From: Chloranthus sessilifolius
Lineage: Eukaryota; Streptophyta; Magnoliopsida; Chloranthales; Chloranthaceae
Direction of reading: 5' to 3'
Assembly: GCA_021018995.1 (NCBI GenBank)
Contig: CM037587.1
Coordinates: forward strand, 68,281,604-68,345,603
DNA length: 64,000 nucleotides
Made by a program: the position numbers and the translations under genes. Within the stretch, counting starts at the first letter, position 1. Each line of letters begins with the position of its first letter. Under the pieces are notes generated by a model, which worked only from the letters and a program-made list of their open reading frames with translations, was not told the origin of the DNA and did not search any database. This document shows, piece by piece, positions 1 to 11,860 of the stretch.

Positions 1-1361
1 AAGCCCCTAAACTTTGCGAAAAGTTATTACGGAGGTTCTCGGCTTTTGCAAGGGCAATTGATAATCTTTTCCGCGTCCCAATGCATTTAAAACCTAGGGA
101 CATTCGGAGGATTCTAAGCATAAAGCGAAGGCATATTCCACCCCGTGAGCACCGGAGATGAAATAACTTGGCGGGAACTTCTAGAAACTCTAACAAATTT
201 TCAAAATGCAGAATTGATGCCTTTTCACGATTGGCTGAACCAGATCGAGGAATTCTGATTGGCCAGAACAGATCTGGATCCTCGTGCTCGACCACCATTG
301 GTCAATACAGATCTGAGCACCTCTGATTGGTTGATACACATCTGAGCTGGACTTAGGGAAAACTATAAATAGACGAACCATTTGCCCAATTTGGGTATCC
401 AGATTTTGAGTTTCATTTCTATTCCCCATTTCCAAACGGATAGTTTGTCGAAATCACCTGTAATAGCTTCACTTTACTTACAATTGAGAGTCATGAGATA
501 TTTACGTAATTCAAAGAGAGTTGTATTCAAGACTACAAATCTGAGAGCTGTTTAAGCTGTGCTCTGTAATTGTAATGGTGGATTTGAAAAGGTTGCTGTA
601 AACCGTATATTCTCAATTGGACTCATGTTAAGGGTTCCCTCTGATCTCCTTATTGCATTAGACTCCTTTAGATTTACTGTTTTTCATGCAATTTCCCTTG
701 ATTCATTAATCCTGTGAGAATTAGTGTTGGTAACCTAATCTCTCGCGGCATTTGTAGTGATGCTTCTTGTTCTAAACTAAGGCTTCGGATTAAAGACTAT
801 TGGATGGTTTGTGGCCATTAAAGTGGACAGACCATAACCATAAGCTTAAACCTAATCCTTAAATTAGATTTATTTCTCTTACATCTGCGCTTGTAGCCAG
901 ATGAAGATTGGATCATCTCTCAGTTGAGCTGCAGTCATTCTCATTAGATTTTAAGGACCAAATAAAAGTTAGATATTACTTCTCCAATTTTTATAAGTTT
1001 ACCTCAAACATTCCCCCAACTCGGATCTGGATCATTTAGTTTAACTTTTACTTTTATCATTTAGTTAATGTGGCAAATTCAACCTCCCATCTTATGTGCT
1101 TTCTAGATAGGATAAGAGGCCAGATTTGGTATCTCAGATCTGGAGGTTTATCTTGCATTTTAGACAAATTCTCTGTGGACGATCTTTCACTCACTTACAT
1201 TTAAAACTTGCTACAATTGGCCCTGATCTTGCAGACTAATTCACTTCTACCTGTGCTGATATTTCTTTATTCTTATTAATATTCTAGATTCAGTATAATT
1301 TAGCAGTTGCAAACCTGTTTTCAAAACACACATAAATCAAGCACACTAAGAAGCAACAACA
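1..1361 (+). repeat. E1 5' LTR (left part missing)
   Basis: Aligns by eye with 12339-13692 along its whole length and ends ...CAACAACA six bases before the primer-binding site. Positions about 620-1361 are almost identical to the 3' copy. The first 600 bases differ by many 1-10-base indels. Includes a TATA box at 364-372. Confidence 0.93.
364..372 (+). promoter_or_regulatory. LTR TATA box (TATAAATAG)
   Basis: TATAAATAG lies in the 5' LTR with the same context as 12719-12727 in the 3' LTR. This is the likely Pol II core promoter that begins the R region of E1. Confidence 0.7.
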
Positions 1362-1367
1362 AGTTTT

Positions 1368-1385
1368 TGGTGCCGTTGCCGGGGA
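1368..1385 (+). other. Primer-binding site, tRNA-Asp type
   Basis: TGGTGCCGTTGCCGGGGA is complementary to the 3' end of plant tRNA-Asp apart from one base (T where C is expected at position 4). It lies six bases (AGTTTT) after the LTR end. Athila elements typically use this primer. It fixes the strand and the LTR boundary. Confidence 0.88.
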
Positions 1386-1561
1386 ATTTGTTCTAAAATA
1401 GGTAGACCTATGTTTTTACTTTTATTTTTTATATCATTACTAAAATATTCTATTGTTTATACCTGTGCAGTTATTCATGTCCAATTTTTGAAGAAGGGAA
1501 ACTACTTAAAAAGAAATTCTGAAGGTTTGCTGTGAATAATTAGATTTTTGTTCTGAGTTGT

Positions 1562-3136
1562 ATGTTTGGTAGGAGGACTCTCAGCCCTGAGATTGTCCCA
1601 CTGAATTTAGAAGTTGAAAGGCTACTACGAACCAAACGAACAACACAGAATTCTGCTACTATGGGTGAAGAACCTCGACTTTTGAGGGACTACTTTGCAC
1701 CTGGTGCTTATAATTCTCCCTTTTGCATTCAATTTCCTACTGTTGAAGGAAATTATGAGATCAAATCATCAACTATCCAAATGCTTCCTTCCTTCCATGG
1801 GTTGAGTAAGGAAGATCCATACAAACATATGGATGAATTCTTGGCTCTTTGCACCACATTCAACATAGCTAGACTTGGTCCAGAAGCAACCAAGCTTAGG
1901 CTCTTTCCTTTTTCATTAAAGGATAAAGCTAGAGCATGGTTATCTATGTTAGCACCAAATAGTATCACTTCTTGGAATGATTTGTAGTGTCAATTTTTAG
2001 CCAAATATTTCCCAATGTCTAAAACAAGTCAATTGAGACAAAGTATCATTTCCTTCTCACAAAACTCAACTGAAACTTTCCATGAAGCATCGGAACGATT
2101 TAAGGAACTTTTAAGGCAATGTCCTCATCATCAAATTCCCAGATGGCAGCTGGTTCAAAGCTTCTATCAAGGAATTGATCAAAAAGGCAAAAATACGGTG
2201 GATGCCTCCTGTGGAGGCACTTACTTGGAAAAAACAGTTGAGGAGGTTTGGGACTTGTTTGAAGTAATTGGTGAAAACTCAACTCAACAGGAATCTCTGT
2301 CAAGAGATATTGAAAATCCTGCTAGGTTGAACAATCACCAACCCACCAAAGGGAAGATTTATGAGGTGAATGAGTTGGAAAGAAAGATGGACAATTTAAC
2401 CACAAAGTTTGATAGATTGATGGACTCACTTAAAAATCCAAATGTTGCAAGAGTAGAGGAGGCATGTATACGATATGCAGTCCCTACTCATTCAATTGAC
2501 CAATATCCTGCACACGGTTCCCAGATTTAATGGTGGAACAAGCTCATCTTTGCTCAATCATTTGGAGATGCAAATGAATATCCATGGAGAGACACCCCAA
2601 TTTGAGGTGGAACCAAGGAATTATCAATCCCAACGTAGCAATAACCAAAGAACCAAATGCCTTTCAAAAGCGCATAGCCTTATCAGTGAATTTTTTATGC
2701 CAAACCAAATTTTCAGCAGCCCATTCCACAACAACCTGTGCAACAATCTGCCCCAGTTCAAACCCCTTCCAGGTCCCCTTCTTTTGAAGATCAAGTCCTA
2801 AATTCACTCCAGAATTTAGGATCTTTAACTCAGACTGTGAATTTTCACAGCCAGAGCATAAAGAAGATTGAAGAAATATTGGGACAGCTTTCAAATACTT
2901 TGGCAAAAAGAGAGGAAGGAAAGTTACCCAGCCAACCTTTGAACAATCCCAAAGGACAGTTCATGGTTGGAGAAGCTTCTAATTCACATGAAGAAGTAAA
3001 AACTGTTACCACTTTGAAAAGTGGAAGAATCATAAATAACAAAGTAGGTACTGAAGAAGAAAAAAATGAGGAAAATGATAAAGATATGCAGCAAGAGCAG
3101 CACAGTGATAGCAGTGGGGGTGCTGATGGACCTTAG
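1562..3136 (+). pseudogene. gag: E1 gag (capsid/nucleocapsid), broken
   Basis: Frame 2 starting at ATG 1562. The capsid core shows KHMDEFLALC and FPFSLKDKARAWL, the retrotransposon gag pattern. A TAG at 1985-1987 interrupts it, after which FLAKYFP and a long helical stretch continue in the same frame to 2530. A further frame-2 stretch covers 2738-3136. The nucleocapsid zinc-knuckle position (2465-2506) keeps C-x2-C-x4-H-x4-C spacing, but its second and fourth Cys are Tyr. Gag would form the cytoplasmic particle and bind RNA. The copy cannot make a full product without readthrough, and 2531-2737 is frameshifted. Confidence 0.85.
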
Positions 3137-3871
3137 AAAAATAAAAAAAATGAAAAACAAAAAATCCAACAAGTTTTTGAAAATGCTTCCAAATCTGTAG
3201 ATGAAGGACTAGTTCCTCATTTACCATTTCCACATGCAATGAAATCCGTATCCCCTTTTGATAAAGGGAACACAAAAATAGATGAAATGATGGAGACTTT
3301 TAAACAAGTCAAGATAAATCTACCTTTGCTTGAGGCAATCAAACAAATTCCAGCATATACAAAATTTTTGAAAGATGTTTGCACTTACAAAAGACAGTCT
3401 AGGATACAGTTGTCCAAGGTCTTTGCTGTGGAAAGAATTAATCAGGTGTTATCCATTGCCACACCTCCTAAACTTCAAGATCCTGAAATCCCCACAATCC
3501 CTTGCATTATTGGGGAACATACCATTGAAAAGGCTTTATTAGATCTGGGTGCTAGTGTCAACCTACTTCCATATTCTGTATATGAGAAACTAGGTTTGGG
3601 AGAATTAAAACCCACTCATGTGGTGTTACAACTAGCAGACAAATCTGAAAGGAAGCCAGTTGGAATGATTGAAGATGTATTGGTAGGAGTAGATAAAATT
3701 TTCTATCCTGCTGATTTTTTAGTTTTGGACATGGAACCAACCAAAAGCAAAACTTCCATCCCTGTCATTTTGGGAAGACCATTCACAGCTACAACAAATG
3801 CTTGCATCAATGCAGTGCAGTATTATGGAAGTCTCTTTTGGAAACATGAAGGTAAAATTAAATGTTTATAA
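3137..3871 (+). pseudogene. E1 aspartic protease region
   Basis: Continues frame 2 after the TAG at 3134-3136. The clean ORF runs 3239-3871. The protease active site reads LLDLGASVNLLP; Athila-lineage proteases use DLGAS where others have DTGA/S. The distal flap/C-terminal motif is VILGRPF. It would cleave Gag-Pol inside particles. The 210-aa open stretch is intact across the domain, but it lacks an in-frame link to gag or RT. Confidence 0.87.
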
Positions 3872-5656
3872 TGCAGTCACACAGCCTCAATTCAGCTCTG
3901 AAGAATGTTTTCATGTTGATCTATTGGATGAACTTGTAGAAGGGACTTTACATCAGTTTCTGCAGTGTGAAGATTTCACCACAGGTGTTAAAGATGCTTG
4001 GGGAAATTCTGAAGAAAAAACAATTTGTATCTCAAGTTCTGAGGAAATAAATGTTGTGCAAGAAACGCATAATCAATCAGCAAGTTTCTCTTCTTGGAAA
4101 CCTGCTACTCTTCCCCTTCCACAAACAGCTAAGGTACCTTTGTTACCTTCTTTTCTCAGCCCACCTACTTTAGAACTAAAACAGCTGCCAGAAAATTTGA
4201 AATATGTGTTTTTAGGAAATCATAAATCATTGCCTGCAATTATTTCTTCCTCCCTCACAAAGGAGCAAGAGGAAGAGTTGTTGGTTGTTTTGAAAGAATA
4301 TAGAAGGGCAATTGGATGGACTATTGCTGATTTGGGAGGAATCAGTCCAGCTGTTTCATGCACAAAATCCATTTGGAAGAAAATGCAAAGCCTTCTAGGG
4401 AAATGCAAAGGAGGCTGAACCCTCACATGCAAGAAGTGGTCATGAAAGAGGTTGTTAAGTTGTTGGATGCAAGGGTCATTTACCCCATTTCAGATTCAGC
4501 TTGGGTGGCACCTACACAGGTGGTACCTAAGAAATCTGGGATCACTATTGTAACCTCAGATTCTGGTGAGCTTATGTCAACTAGACAAACAACTAGATGG
4601 AGGGTTTGTATTGATTACAGAAAATTAAATGCAATGACCAGAAAAGACCATTTCCCCCTCCCATTCATTGATCAGATTTTAGATAAGCTAGCAGGAAAAG
4701 CTTATTACTATTTTCTTGATGGTTACTCTGGGTACAACCAGATTCCTGTGTACCCACAAGATCAGTAAAAGACCACATTCACTTGCCCTTTTGGCACTTT
4801 TGCCTATAGGAGAATTCCTTTTGGTCTTTGTAATGCTCTTGCTACCTTTCAAAGATGCATGTATTCCATTTTTTCAGATATGATTGACCAATTTATGGAG
4901 ATTTTTATGGATGATTTTTCAATCTATGGAGCGATTTTTCCGATGTTTACATCATCTCAAATTGGTATTACAGAGATGTGAAAAAATCAATCTAGTTCTG
5001 AGCTGGGAAAAGAGCCATTTCATGGTCACCCAAGGCATTGTCCTTGGCCATGTTGTTTCTCACAAGGGCATTGAGGTGGACAGAGCAAAAATTGATCTAA
5101 TTGCACATTTACCACCTCCCAAAACTGTTAAGCAAATAAGAAGTTTTCTGGGACATCTTTGGATTTTGGAAGGTTCATCAAGGACTTCAGTAAAATAACC
5201 AAACCTCTTTGTCATTTGCTGTGTCAAGATGTCCCTTTTGTTTTCAATAATGAATGCATGAAGGCTTTTGAATTCCTAAAAAATTGTTTGATTTCAGCTC
5301 CAATATTATAGTCTCCAGATTATTCATTACCTTTTGAACTGATGTGTGATGCATCAGATTATGCTTTGGGAGCTGTCCTTGGACAGAGAAAAGAAAAGCT
5401 GCCTCATGTCATAGCTTATGCCAGTAGATCAATGATTGATGCATAACTCAATTACACAACAACTGAGAAGGAGCTGCTGGCAATTGTTTTTGCTTTAGAA
5501 AAATTCAGGTCATATGTCTTGGGTTCACAAATAGTGGTGTTCACTGACCACTCTGCTTTGAAATACCTTCTGTCTAAGAAGGACACCAAACCAAGATTAA
5601 TCAGGTGGATTCTCCTATTATAGGAATTTGATTTACAGATCAAAGATAAAAAGGGG
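3798..5656 (+). pseudogene. pol: E1 reverse transcriptase and RNase H, broken
   Basis: Runs across several frames. RT begins near 4190 (FLGNHKSLPAIIS), continues in frame 2 from 4358 (RVCIDYRKLNAMT, FLDGYSGYNQI) and reaches the catalytic box as FMDDFSIYG near 4900. TAA at 4766-4768 interrupts it, and further frameshifts follow. The connection/RNase H part (about 5290-5640) reads [20 protein letters not shown], then [18 protein letters not shown] and [11 protein letters not shown], with stops at 5308, 5443 and 5620. Most stops stand where CAG or CAA is expected. Together these domains would copy element RNA into DNA; this copy cannot do so. Confidence 0.88.
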
Positions 5657-7059
5657 GTGGAGAATGTGGCGGCTGATCACCTGTTTAGAATTTTAACTGC
5701 TGATATTGATAGGCTGCCTATCAATGAATCTTTCCCTGATGAGCAACTTTTTGCCATTAGTATACACACTCCTTGGTTTGCAAACATAGTCAACTTTTTG
5801 GCTACTGGAAGAATTCCTCAACATTGGAATAAAATAGATAAAGATCTTTTCTTCGCAAAGGTTAAACATTTCATCTGGGAAGATCCTCATCTGTTCAAGA
5901 GTTGTGCAGACCAAATAATAAGAAAATGTGTCCCTGACCAAGAATTTCATAGAATACTTTCTATGTGTCATGAACAGGCTTGTGGAGGTCATTTTAGTGG
6001 AAACAAAACTGCTGCAAAGGTTTTACAGTGCGGATTTTATTGGCCTACACTTTTCAAAGATGCTCTGCAGCATTGTAAGTCTTGCCAAAACTGTCAAAAA
6101 TTAGACAGCATTTTCAAGAGAAACTCAATGCCTTTACAACCTATTTTGGTAGTTGAGTTGTTTGATGTTTGGGGGATAGACTTCATGGGTCCTTTTCCTC
6201 CTTCCAATGGGAATAATTTCATTTTAGTAGCTGTGGATTATGTATCCAAATGGATTGAAGCCACAACCACTAAAACAAATGATCACAAAGTGGTTCTTAA
6301 ATTTCTTAAGGATCACATTTTTTCCAGGTTTGGTTTTTCCAGAGCCATTATAAGTGATGGGGGAAGCCATTTTTGTAATAAACATTTTGAAACTTTATTG
6401 AAAAAATACTCTGTGACTCATAGAGTAGCCACTCCATATCATCCACAAACCAGTGGACAAGTGGAGATTTCCAATAGAGAAATCAAACATATTTTGGAAA
6501 AAGATGAAGAAGGATGTAAAGGATTGGTCCTTGTTTGAATGATGCATTATGGGCATACAGGACAGCCTATAAAACCCCAATTGGTATGTCCCCATTCAGG
6601 TTGGTTTATGGCAAAGCATGCCATTTACCAGTAGAGTTAGAATATAAAGCTTTTTGGGCCATTAAAACATTGAACATGGATCTAACTACTGCTGATAATG
6701 GCAGGAAACTGCAACTTGCTAAGTTGGAGGAGCTGAGAATGGATGCATACACAAATTCAAGATTGTACAAAGAGAAAGTCAAAACTTTCCATGATAAAAA
6801 TTTATTGAGAAAAGAGTTCACAGCTGGCTCTAAGGTATGGTTATTTAACTCAAAACTCAAGTTTTTCCCAGGAAAGCTGAGATCCAGATGGGAAGGGCCA
6901 TACACTGTCATTCAGACAACCCCTTCGGGAGCTGTTGACATCCTTGATCCAAGTAATGGAAGAATCCTGAAAGTAAATAGTCAGAGGCTCAAACCATGCA
7001 TTGAAAATATCCAGGAGCCTGTGCTGTCCATCTGTCATCACAAACCTCCAAAAATCTGA
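5657..7059 (+). pseudogene. E1 integrase, one frameshift
   Basis: Two abutting ORFs, 5657-6538 (frame 2) and 6535-7059 (frame 1), form one integrase split by a frameshift near 6500. The N-terminal zinc site is visible (HEQACGGH then CKSCQNC). The catalytic core shows D in WGIDFMGP, D in IISDGGSHF and E in [10 protein letters not shown]. The C-terminal part has the Athila block ([18 protein letters not shown], then [14 protein letters not shown]). No chromodomain follows. It would insert cDNA in the nucleus. All three catalytic residues survive; only the frameshift breaks it. Confidence 0.9.
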
Positions 7060-7139
7060 TGGTAGATAACTGTACATTATGTTTTTATTTCATAGTTTTT
7101 GCTTAGTTTCGTTGTTTCTGTTTTTATTCCTGAATTGTC

Positions 7140-7445
7140 TCTTTTCGCATGGTTTAAATATGCTCCAAGATAATTCGCAAAGTAATAATTCTCGTTTCGC
7201 AAAGTTCAATTTACTTTTCGCATAGACTCTGGATTGGTAACGAACTACTCGAAAGCAAGGATTTGCTTTTCGAATAGTTCATTTTGAAGCTTGTTCTTTT
7301 CGAAAAGATGTTTCTGAAGCGATTAACTTTTTGAATGGTACTGATGCCATTCGCAGTTGTAAAAAGGTCTATTTTGGAACTTTTCGAAAACTTATAAAGA
7401 ACTTTGCGAAATTAACTCTGAGTATATTTAAACCCTTTCGAAGTA
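7140..7445 (+). promoter_or_regulatory. E1 cluster of CTTTGCGAAAAG-like motifs with TATA-like box
   Basis: At least nine copies or half-copies of TTTTCGCAAAG/CTTTGCGAAA or close variants (e.g. near 7170, 7193, 7216, 7268, 7299, 7380, 7402, 7436) lie between the end of pol and the extra ORF. The same motif recurs in the LTR (start of window; 12301-12362). TATATTTAAA at 7423-7432 lies about 310 bases before the extra ORF's ATG. Inference: an internal promoter for the extra ORF that shares sites with the LTR. Confidence 0.5.
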
Positions 7446-7740
7446 GGGGTTTCATATTTGAAAGCTTTCTGAAGAGCGACCTGTTCCACGGAAACCTTAT
7501 TTCGTTCTGTCCTTGCGCAATTTGAGAAGCTTGCTACATTTTTCTTCACCTTTGTTCGATCATTTGAGTTTTCAGAGAAGGATTTTAGCTTCTAGTCTGG
7601 GGGATTTCTGCAAGCAAACAACTCGTTCAATTAAAAACCCTAGATCTCGGTATTTCTCTGCACATTTTCTCTGTTTATCATTTGAAAATTTTCAATTTGT
7701 GTCAGCATCTGTTGTGGGCATTTTCATACATCAATTTCGA

Positions 7741-10142
7741 ATGGGAAAAGCAGAAATCATTGGTGCCATGTTCCCAAAATCCTCTGCTAAGAAAGTTAGC
7801 AAACCTACCCCAAAGGAAAAGCCAAAACTTGACCAAAGAAAACTATCTATGGATAAAGCGGATGGGGTGAAAAAGGAAGAAAGTGAGACATGAGGAACCC
7901 ATCTTTCTTTCGCTAGTCCCGAGCACTGAACTTCCTCCTCTGCCTATACATTTATGGTCGCCAAATCCATTCATTGAAGCTGGGTTAATTCTGAAAGTGA
8001 TTGTGGACGAAACTTTTTTTGTCAACAAACCGGAGTGCCTGTTATCTTTAAGATACATAAGGGATGCCGCACTAAGCAATATCTTTATCCCTTTGCCAGA
8101 GAAAATTTACCCACGAATGGTGAAGTTATGGTACCAAAACCTAATCAAGGTCACTGAAAGTGATGCTGATGTCCCTACCCTGGTTATCTTTATTGATGAT
8201 TGCGATCTCACGGTCACATTTGAAGACATAGGGAATGCTTTGGGGATACCCTTCCAATTTGATCCTGCTGGGCCATTGGCTGCTCCAGAAACAGCCTCCT
8301 TTAGAGAAATGGCCGCACATTTGACCCAAGGAATTGTGGGCGGATTCCATCATGAGGAGAGACCTAGCCCCCCAATTTCTATTGATGGACTCCATTTTGA
8401 GGGGAAGTTTTTATGTTACCGGGCACAGCCAAGAGAGGAGAACACCAATTCTAGAGGCTCTTTTTCACTTTTCTAAGGGGCAATTTTTCAATGCCCCTAT
8501 GCTAAATTTTGAAGCCATGGCTGATATTAGTGCCAAGTTGAAAAAGGAACAGAAATTAGCTGGCCTCCCATTTGGTAGATTGATCACAGCCCTCCTCAGA
8601 GCCAAGTTTGACATTGATAATGAGGAGCCATTTGAAGTCAGTGCCCCTCACAATTTTGGGAAAAAGGCTTGGACTACAAGCCAAGCCATGTTGAGACGAA
8701 TGAGAGAAGAAGATGAACTGCACTGCCCCGCACTGTAATGAACACACTGAACCCCGCCTGCAGTTCCCTTTGAACTAGTTTTGGCAGAACCTGTGGTGAC
8801 CAGCTCTTTAGCTGCACCCATTATTGAAGAAACTTTCCTTCCCATGGTGACCAGCTCTTCAGCTGCACCAATTTTTGAGGAAGTTGGCCTTTCACCCTCC
8901 AGCCCCTGCCACTTCACCTATCCCAGCTGTCCTTTCCCCCATACCCTCCATTATTCCAATTATAGATTCCCCCTCTACACCAACCACTCCAACCATACTC
9001 ACCCCACCAATCTCCCCAACCAATGACCATGTTTTAGCCGCATGTCTTGCCCATCTCCCGTGCACTCCTCTGCTCTAAAGCCCCTCAAATTCACCTGCTC
9101 ATTCAGCCCACACCTGAAGTATCCCATACACCTGACCCTGAGCCTTTTACTACCGAGGCTTATTCTTCCTTAATGGGATCTATTTTTGAAACCATGGGGC
9201 TTGAACCTATCCCTATACTTGACCCTCACCATTTCACTCACTTACCTACCTCTCCCTTACAGCCATTGCACCCCCACCCTCTACTCCGGTTGTACTAACC
9301 CCTGCTATGCCCACCTCTCCCCCACCTGCCTTTATTACCCAAATACTTGCCTACCTCCAATCCATCCAAGCCCAACTCCAAATCAACACCGAAAACCAGT
9401 CTGTGACCAATGACCTACTCCAAACCTTAGCCTCCACATCACACACAACCACCATTACCCCTTTACCTACTGTTGATTCCCATGCTACCCAAACTGAACC
9501 AGAGGTAGTATTGGTTGATCTGCCCACCCTCACCACTCGCCATGCAACCCAAATCAACTCAAGTCCTCTCGTGGCATCCCTTCACCACTCCCCACTTTCG
9601 TTGAGCAAGCCACTCAGACCGACCTGCCTCCTTCGACACTTCTTCTCCCTCCCACAATACCTGGGACACCTTTGGTCCCCTACCATTCCATTCCCTTCCC
9701 GATTTGCCTCCCTCAAGAGCCATGGAAGAAAATCCTTATATCCTGCATAGATGTTCTAAAAGGGTTAGCTGATTTACAAGCCTACATTCGAACCCCTTAT
9801 GAAAACCAGATTCGAAGTTAGAGTTATTTATGAAATTTGAGAGAGAGAAAATGAAGGACTTGCTGGGTCAAACCTTTCAGATGGTTAGGAGCGAGCAGCA
9901 CAAGGTGACCATGTTACAATCACAGCTTGACCAAGAAAAACTGAAGACCACTAGACTTGGCAAGTACATTGGCCTCACCAAAAAGATAAAATCAGAGGAA
10001 TACACTGAGCTGTAAAACACAATCCAGGAGAAGGCTCAATCAAGTTCAGACTCCAATACTAATTCCGATTGATTACGACGGTGACTCAGATTCTGAGCCA
10101 ATTGAACCAACTTATGATACAGATTTTGACCCCAGTTATTAG
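7741..10142 (+). pseudogene. E1 extra ORF region (Athila env-position / plant transposon protein-like), broken
   Basis: Starts at ATG 7741 (MGKAEIIGAMFPKSS) with a basic, Lys-rich start, then shifts frame into 7883-8476 and 8334-8738. That part (LPIHLWSPNPFIEAG, RMVKLWYQNL, then LAGLPFGRLITALL) resembles the helical domain annotated in plants as putative plant transposon protein, found after pol in Athila elements. A Pro/Thr-rich linker follows (about 8781-9750, several frames), then a coiled-coil segment (9830-10015) and a short acidic tail (SDSDSEPIEPTYDTDFDPSY) ending at TAG 10140-10142. No signal peptide or membrane segment is visible, so a true envelope role is not supported. The family assignment is from recall, not from a search. 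Confidence 0.65.
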
Positions 10143-11843
10143 ATCACATTGTACTTATCTGTGTTATGAGTTTGTAATATAAAATTCTAGTTTTTCTGTG
10201 AAATTACTATGCATTTCTGTTCTTTCTTTTTATCATTATATTTTTTTTTCTTGATTGCATCTTTGCTTTGCTTTGGACCAGTGCGGACCATGCTCCCCTT
10301 AGGTTTAGGGGTATGGCAGGTATGCCAATAAAATAAGTAAGTTAATGCTTGGTGCTTTTGAAAATGAAGTATTTTCACACCTGTTGTTTTGAAAAATGAG
10401 GAAGTTAGAACTTTTTAAAATTAATTTCTACTGCAATTCTAATACTTTCATAAAATGAATGTCAGAAAATTTCCAAAAGAAAATTGATGTTTCAGTAAAC
10501 CTAAAAAGAGAGAAAACAGTGATGATATACCTCAGGAATTTGATAGAAAACCACACCCAGTGAGATTTGGACCGGAAACGTATTCTTTGGAGGTATGAAT
10601 TGGCAATTTTTTCCGCTCTAGGGACTGTTTAAACCTGCTTGTTATCACTAGAAGTTACATATATCCAAGTTGAAATTGTTTGACAGCAATCATGATATTA
10701 AAGACATGATGTAGGGCCTTCTTTTGGACAGTTTGAACTTCAAAAAGCCCTACCTTTTAAAAACTGCCCTTGATACACACCATTTGAGCTTTATAAATCA
10801 AAGATTTCTTTGAAACCTCATCAACCTCATTTAGCCTAACCCTCACTCTGAGAATTCAGAAGGTAAAGGAAAGAAAGCTGAAGAAAGGTGAAGTTGGGTA
10901 ATAGTTTGGTAAAAGAAAAAGGAAAATAATTGAAGGCAACGATGTATCAGCAGAAGAAATAGGGCATTCCAGTCAATGTTGATTTAAGAAAATTGGGAGA
11001 AGTCATTTCATTGGAAGTTTGAAAAAGAAAGAGAAAAAAAAAAAGATGGCCACTTTGGCTTTGAAAATTCAAAGAAGAAGATGAAATTGTGCTGAATTGA
11101 AGAAGGTGTGTCTATCACCTCCTTACCTTGACTGACTTCTCAATTTTGAACTCCATTCCACCCCTTTATTCTTGATAAATTTCACCCATAAGCCACATTA
11201 CAACCCAAGTTAAAGTCCTTACTGATCAATGATGGATTGAGCTGTCACATGGAGATAAGGATTTGTGTAATCTATGGTGAAAAAAGTAGTAAATTCGTAA
11301 TCGAAAAGCAATGCCTATGCTCCATACAATCCTATTTGAGGACTGTAATTGCTCTTGAGCTGTGTGAAATAGTGCAACCCTCATATTTGCATGGTGAGTG
11401 AAAACCTTGGTGAGAGTTGAGTTTGAAATCAAATTATTTGGGGTAACATAAAAACTGAATTCTCAAATAGAAGGCAAGCTTTTCATTAATTTTTCTTGTA
11501 AAAACTTTTTGACACCAACTGAGTGAATGGTAAAGGAATTACAGCAGAATTTTAGTTTTGAACTGATGTTTTCTTGAAAATCTTCTTACAACCTGACTGA
11601 TGCAGGTGTGAATAATCTGATTGGATGAAAGTTTGCTTTAACAGAACTGCATTGACCTTAATTGATTTATTGGAGAAGTTTGTGGGTACCTTCACTGAAA
11701 ACCCTCAGGAGACTTCACTCCTCCACTAGGGATCACCTAGGGGTTTAAAAGGCTTGTTGCATATGCTAAATGCAACTGTGCTCCCTACAAAAATGGCTTT
11801 TCATTCTATTTTTTAATTTTGTCTTTGCTCAGGGACTAGCAAA
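10143..11843 (+). other. E1 3' spacer, non-coding
   Basis: 1.7 kb between the extra ORF and the polypurine tract with no credible coding sequence. It contains a second polypurine-like tract (TTAGGTTTAGGGGTATGG, about 10299-10316) followed at 10553-10564 by ACACCCAGTGAG. E2 shows the same order after its own polypurine tract (16681, then 17035-17046). This suggests a relic of another LTR start or a duplicated 3' end. Confidence 0.5.
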
Positions 11844-11860
11844 GCTTAGGTTTGGGGGTG
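11844..11860 (+). other. E1 polypurine tract
   Basis: AGCTTAGGTTTGGGGGTG-type purine-rich run directly before the 3' LTR start TGTTGAGAAC. It would prime plus-strand DNA synthesis. Confidence 0.75.

Noticed and set aside
7741..10142. Retrovirus-like envelope protein in E1
   Set aside because: No signal peptide, transmembrane segment or cleavage site is visible; the domain resembles the plant transposon protein type instead.
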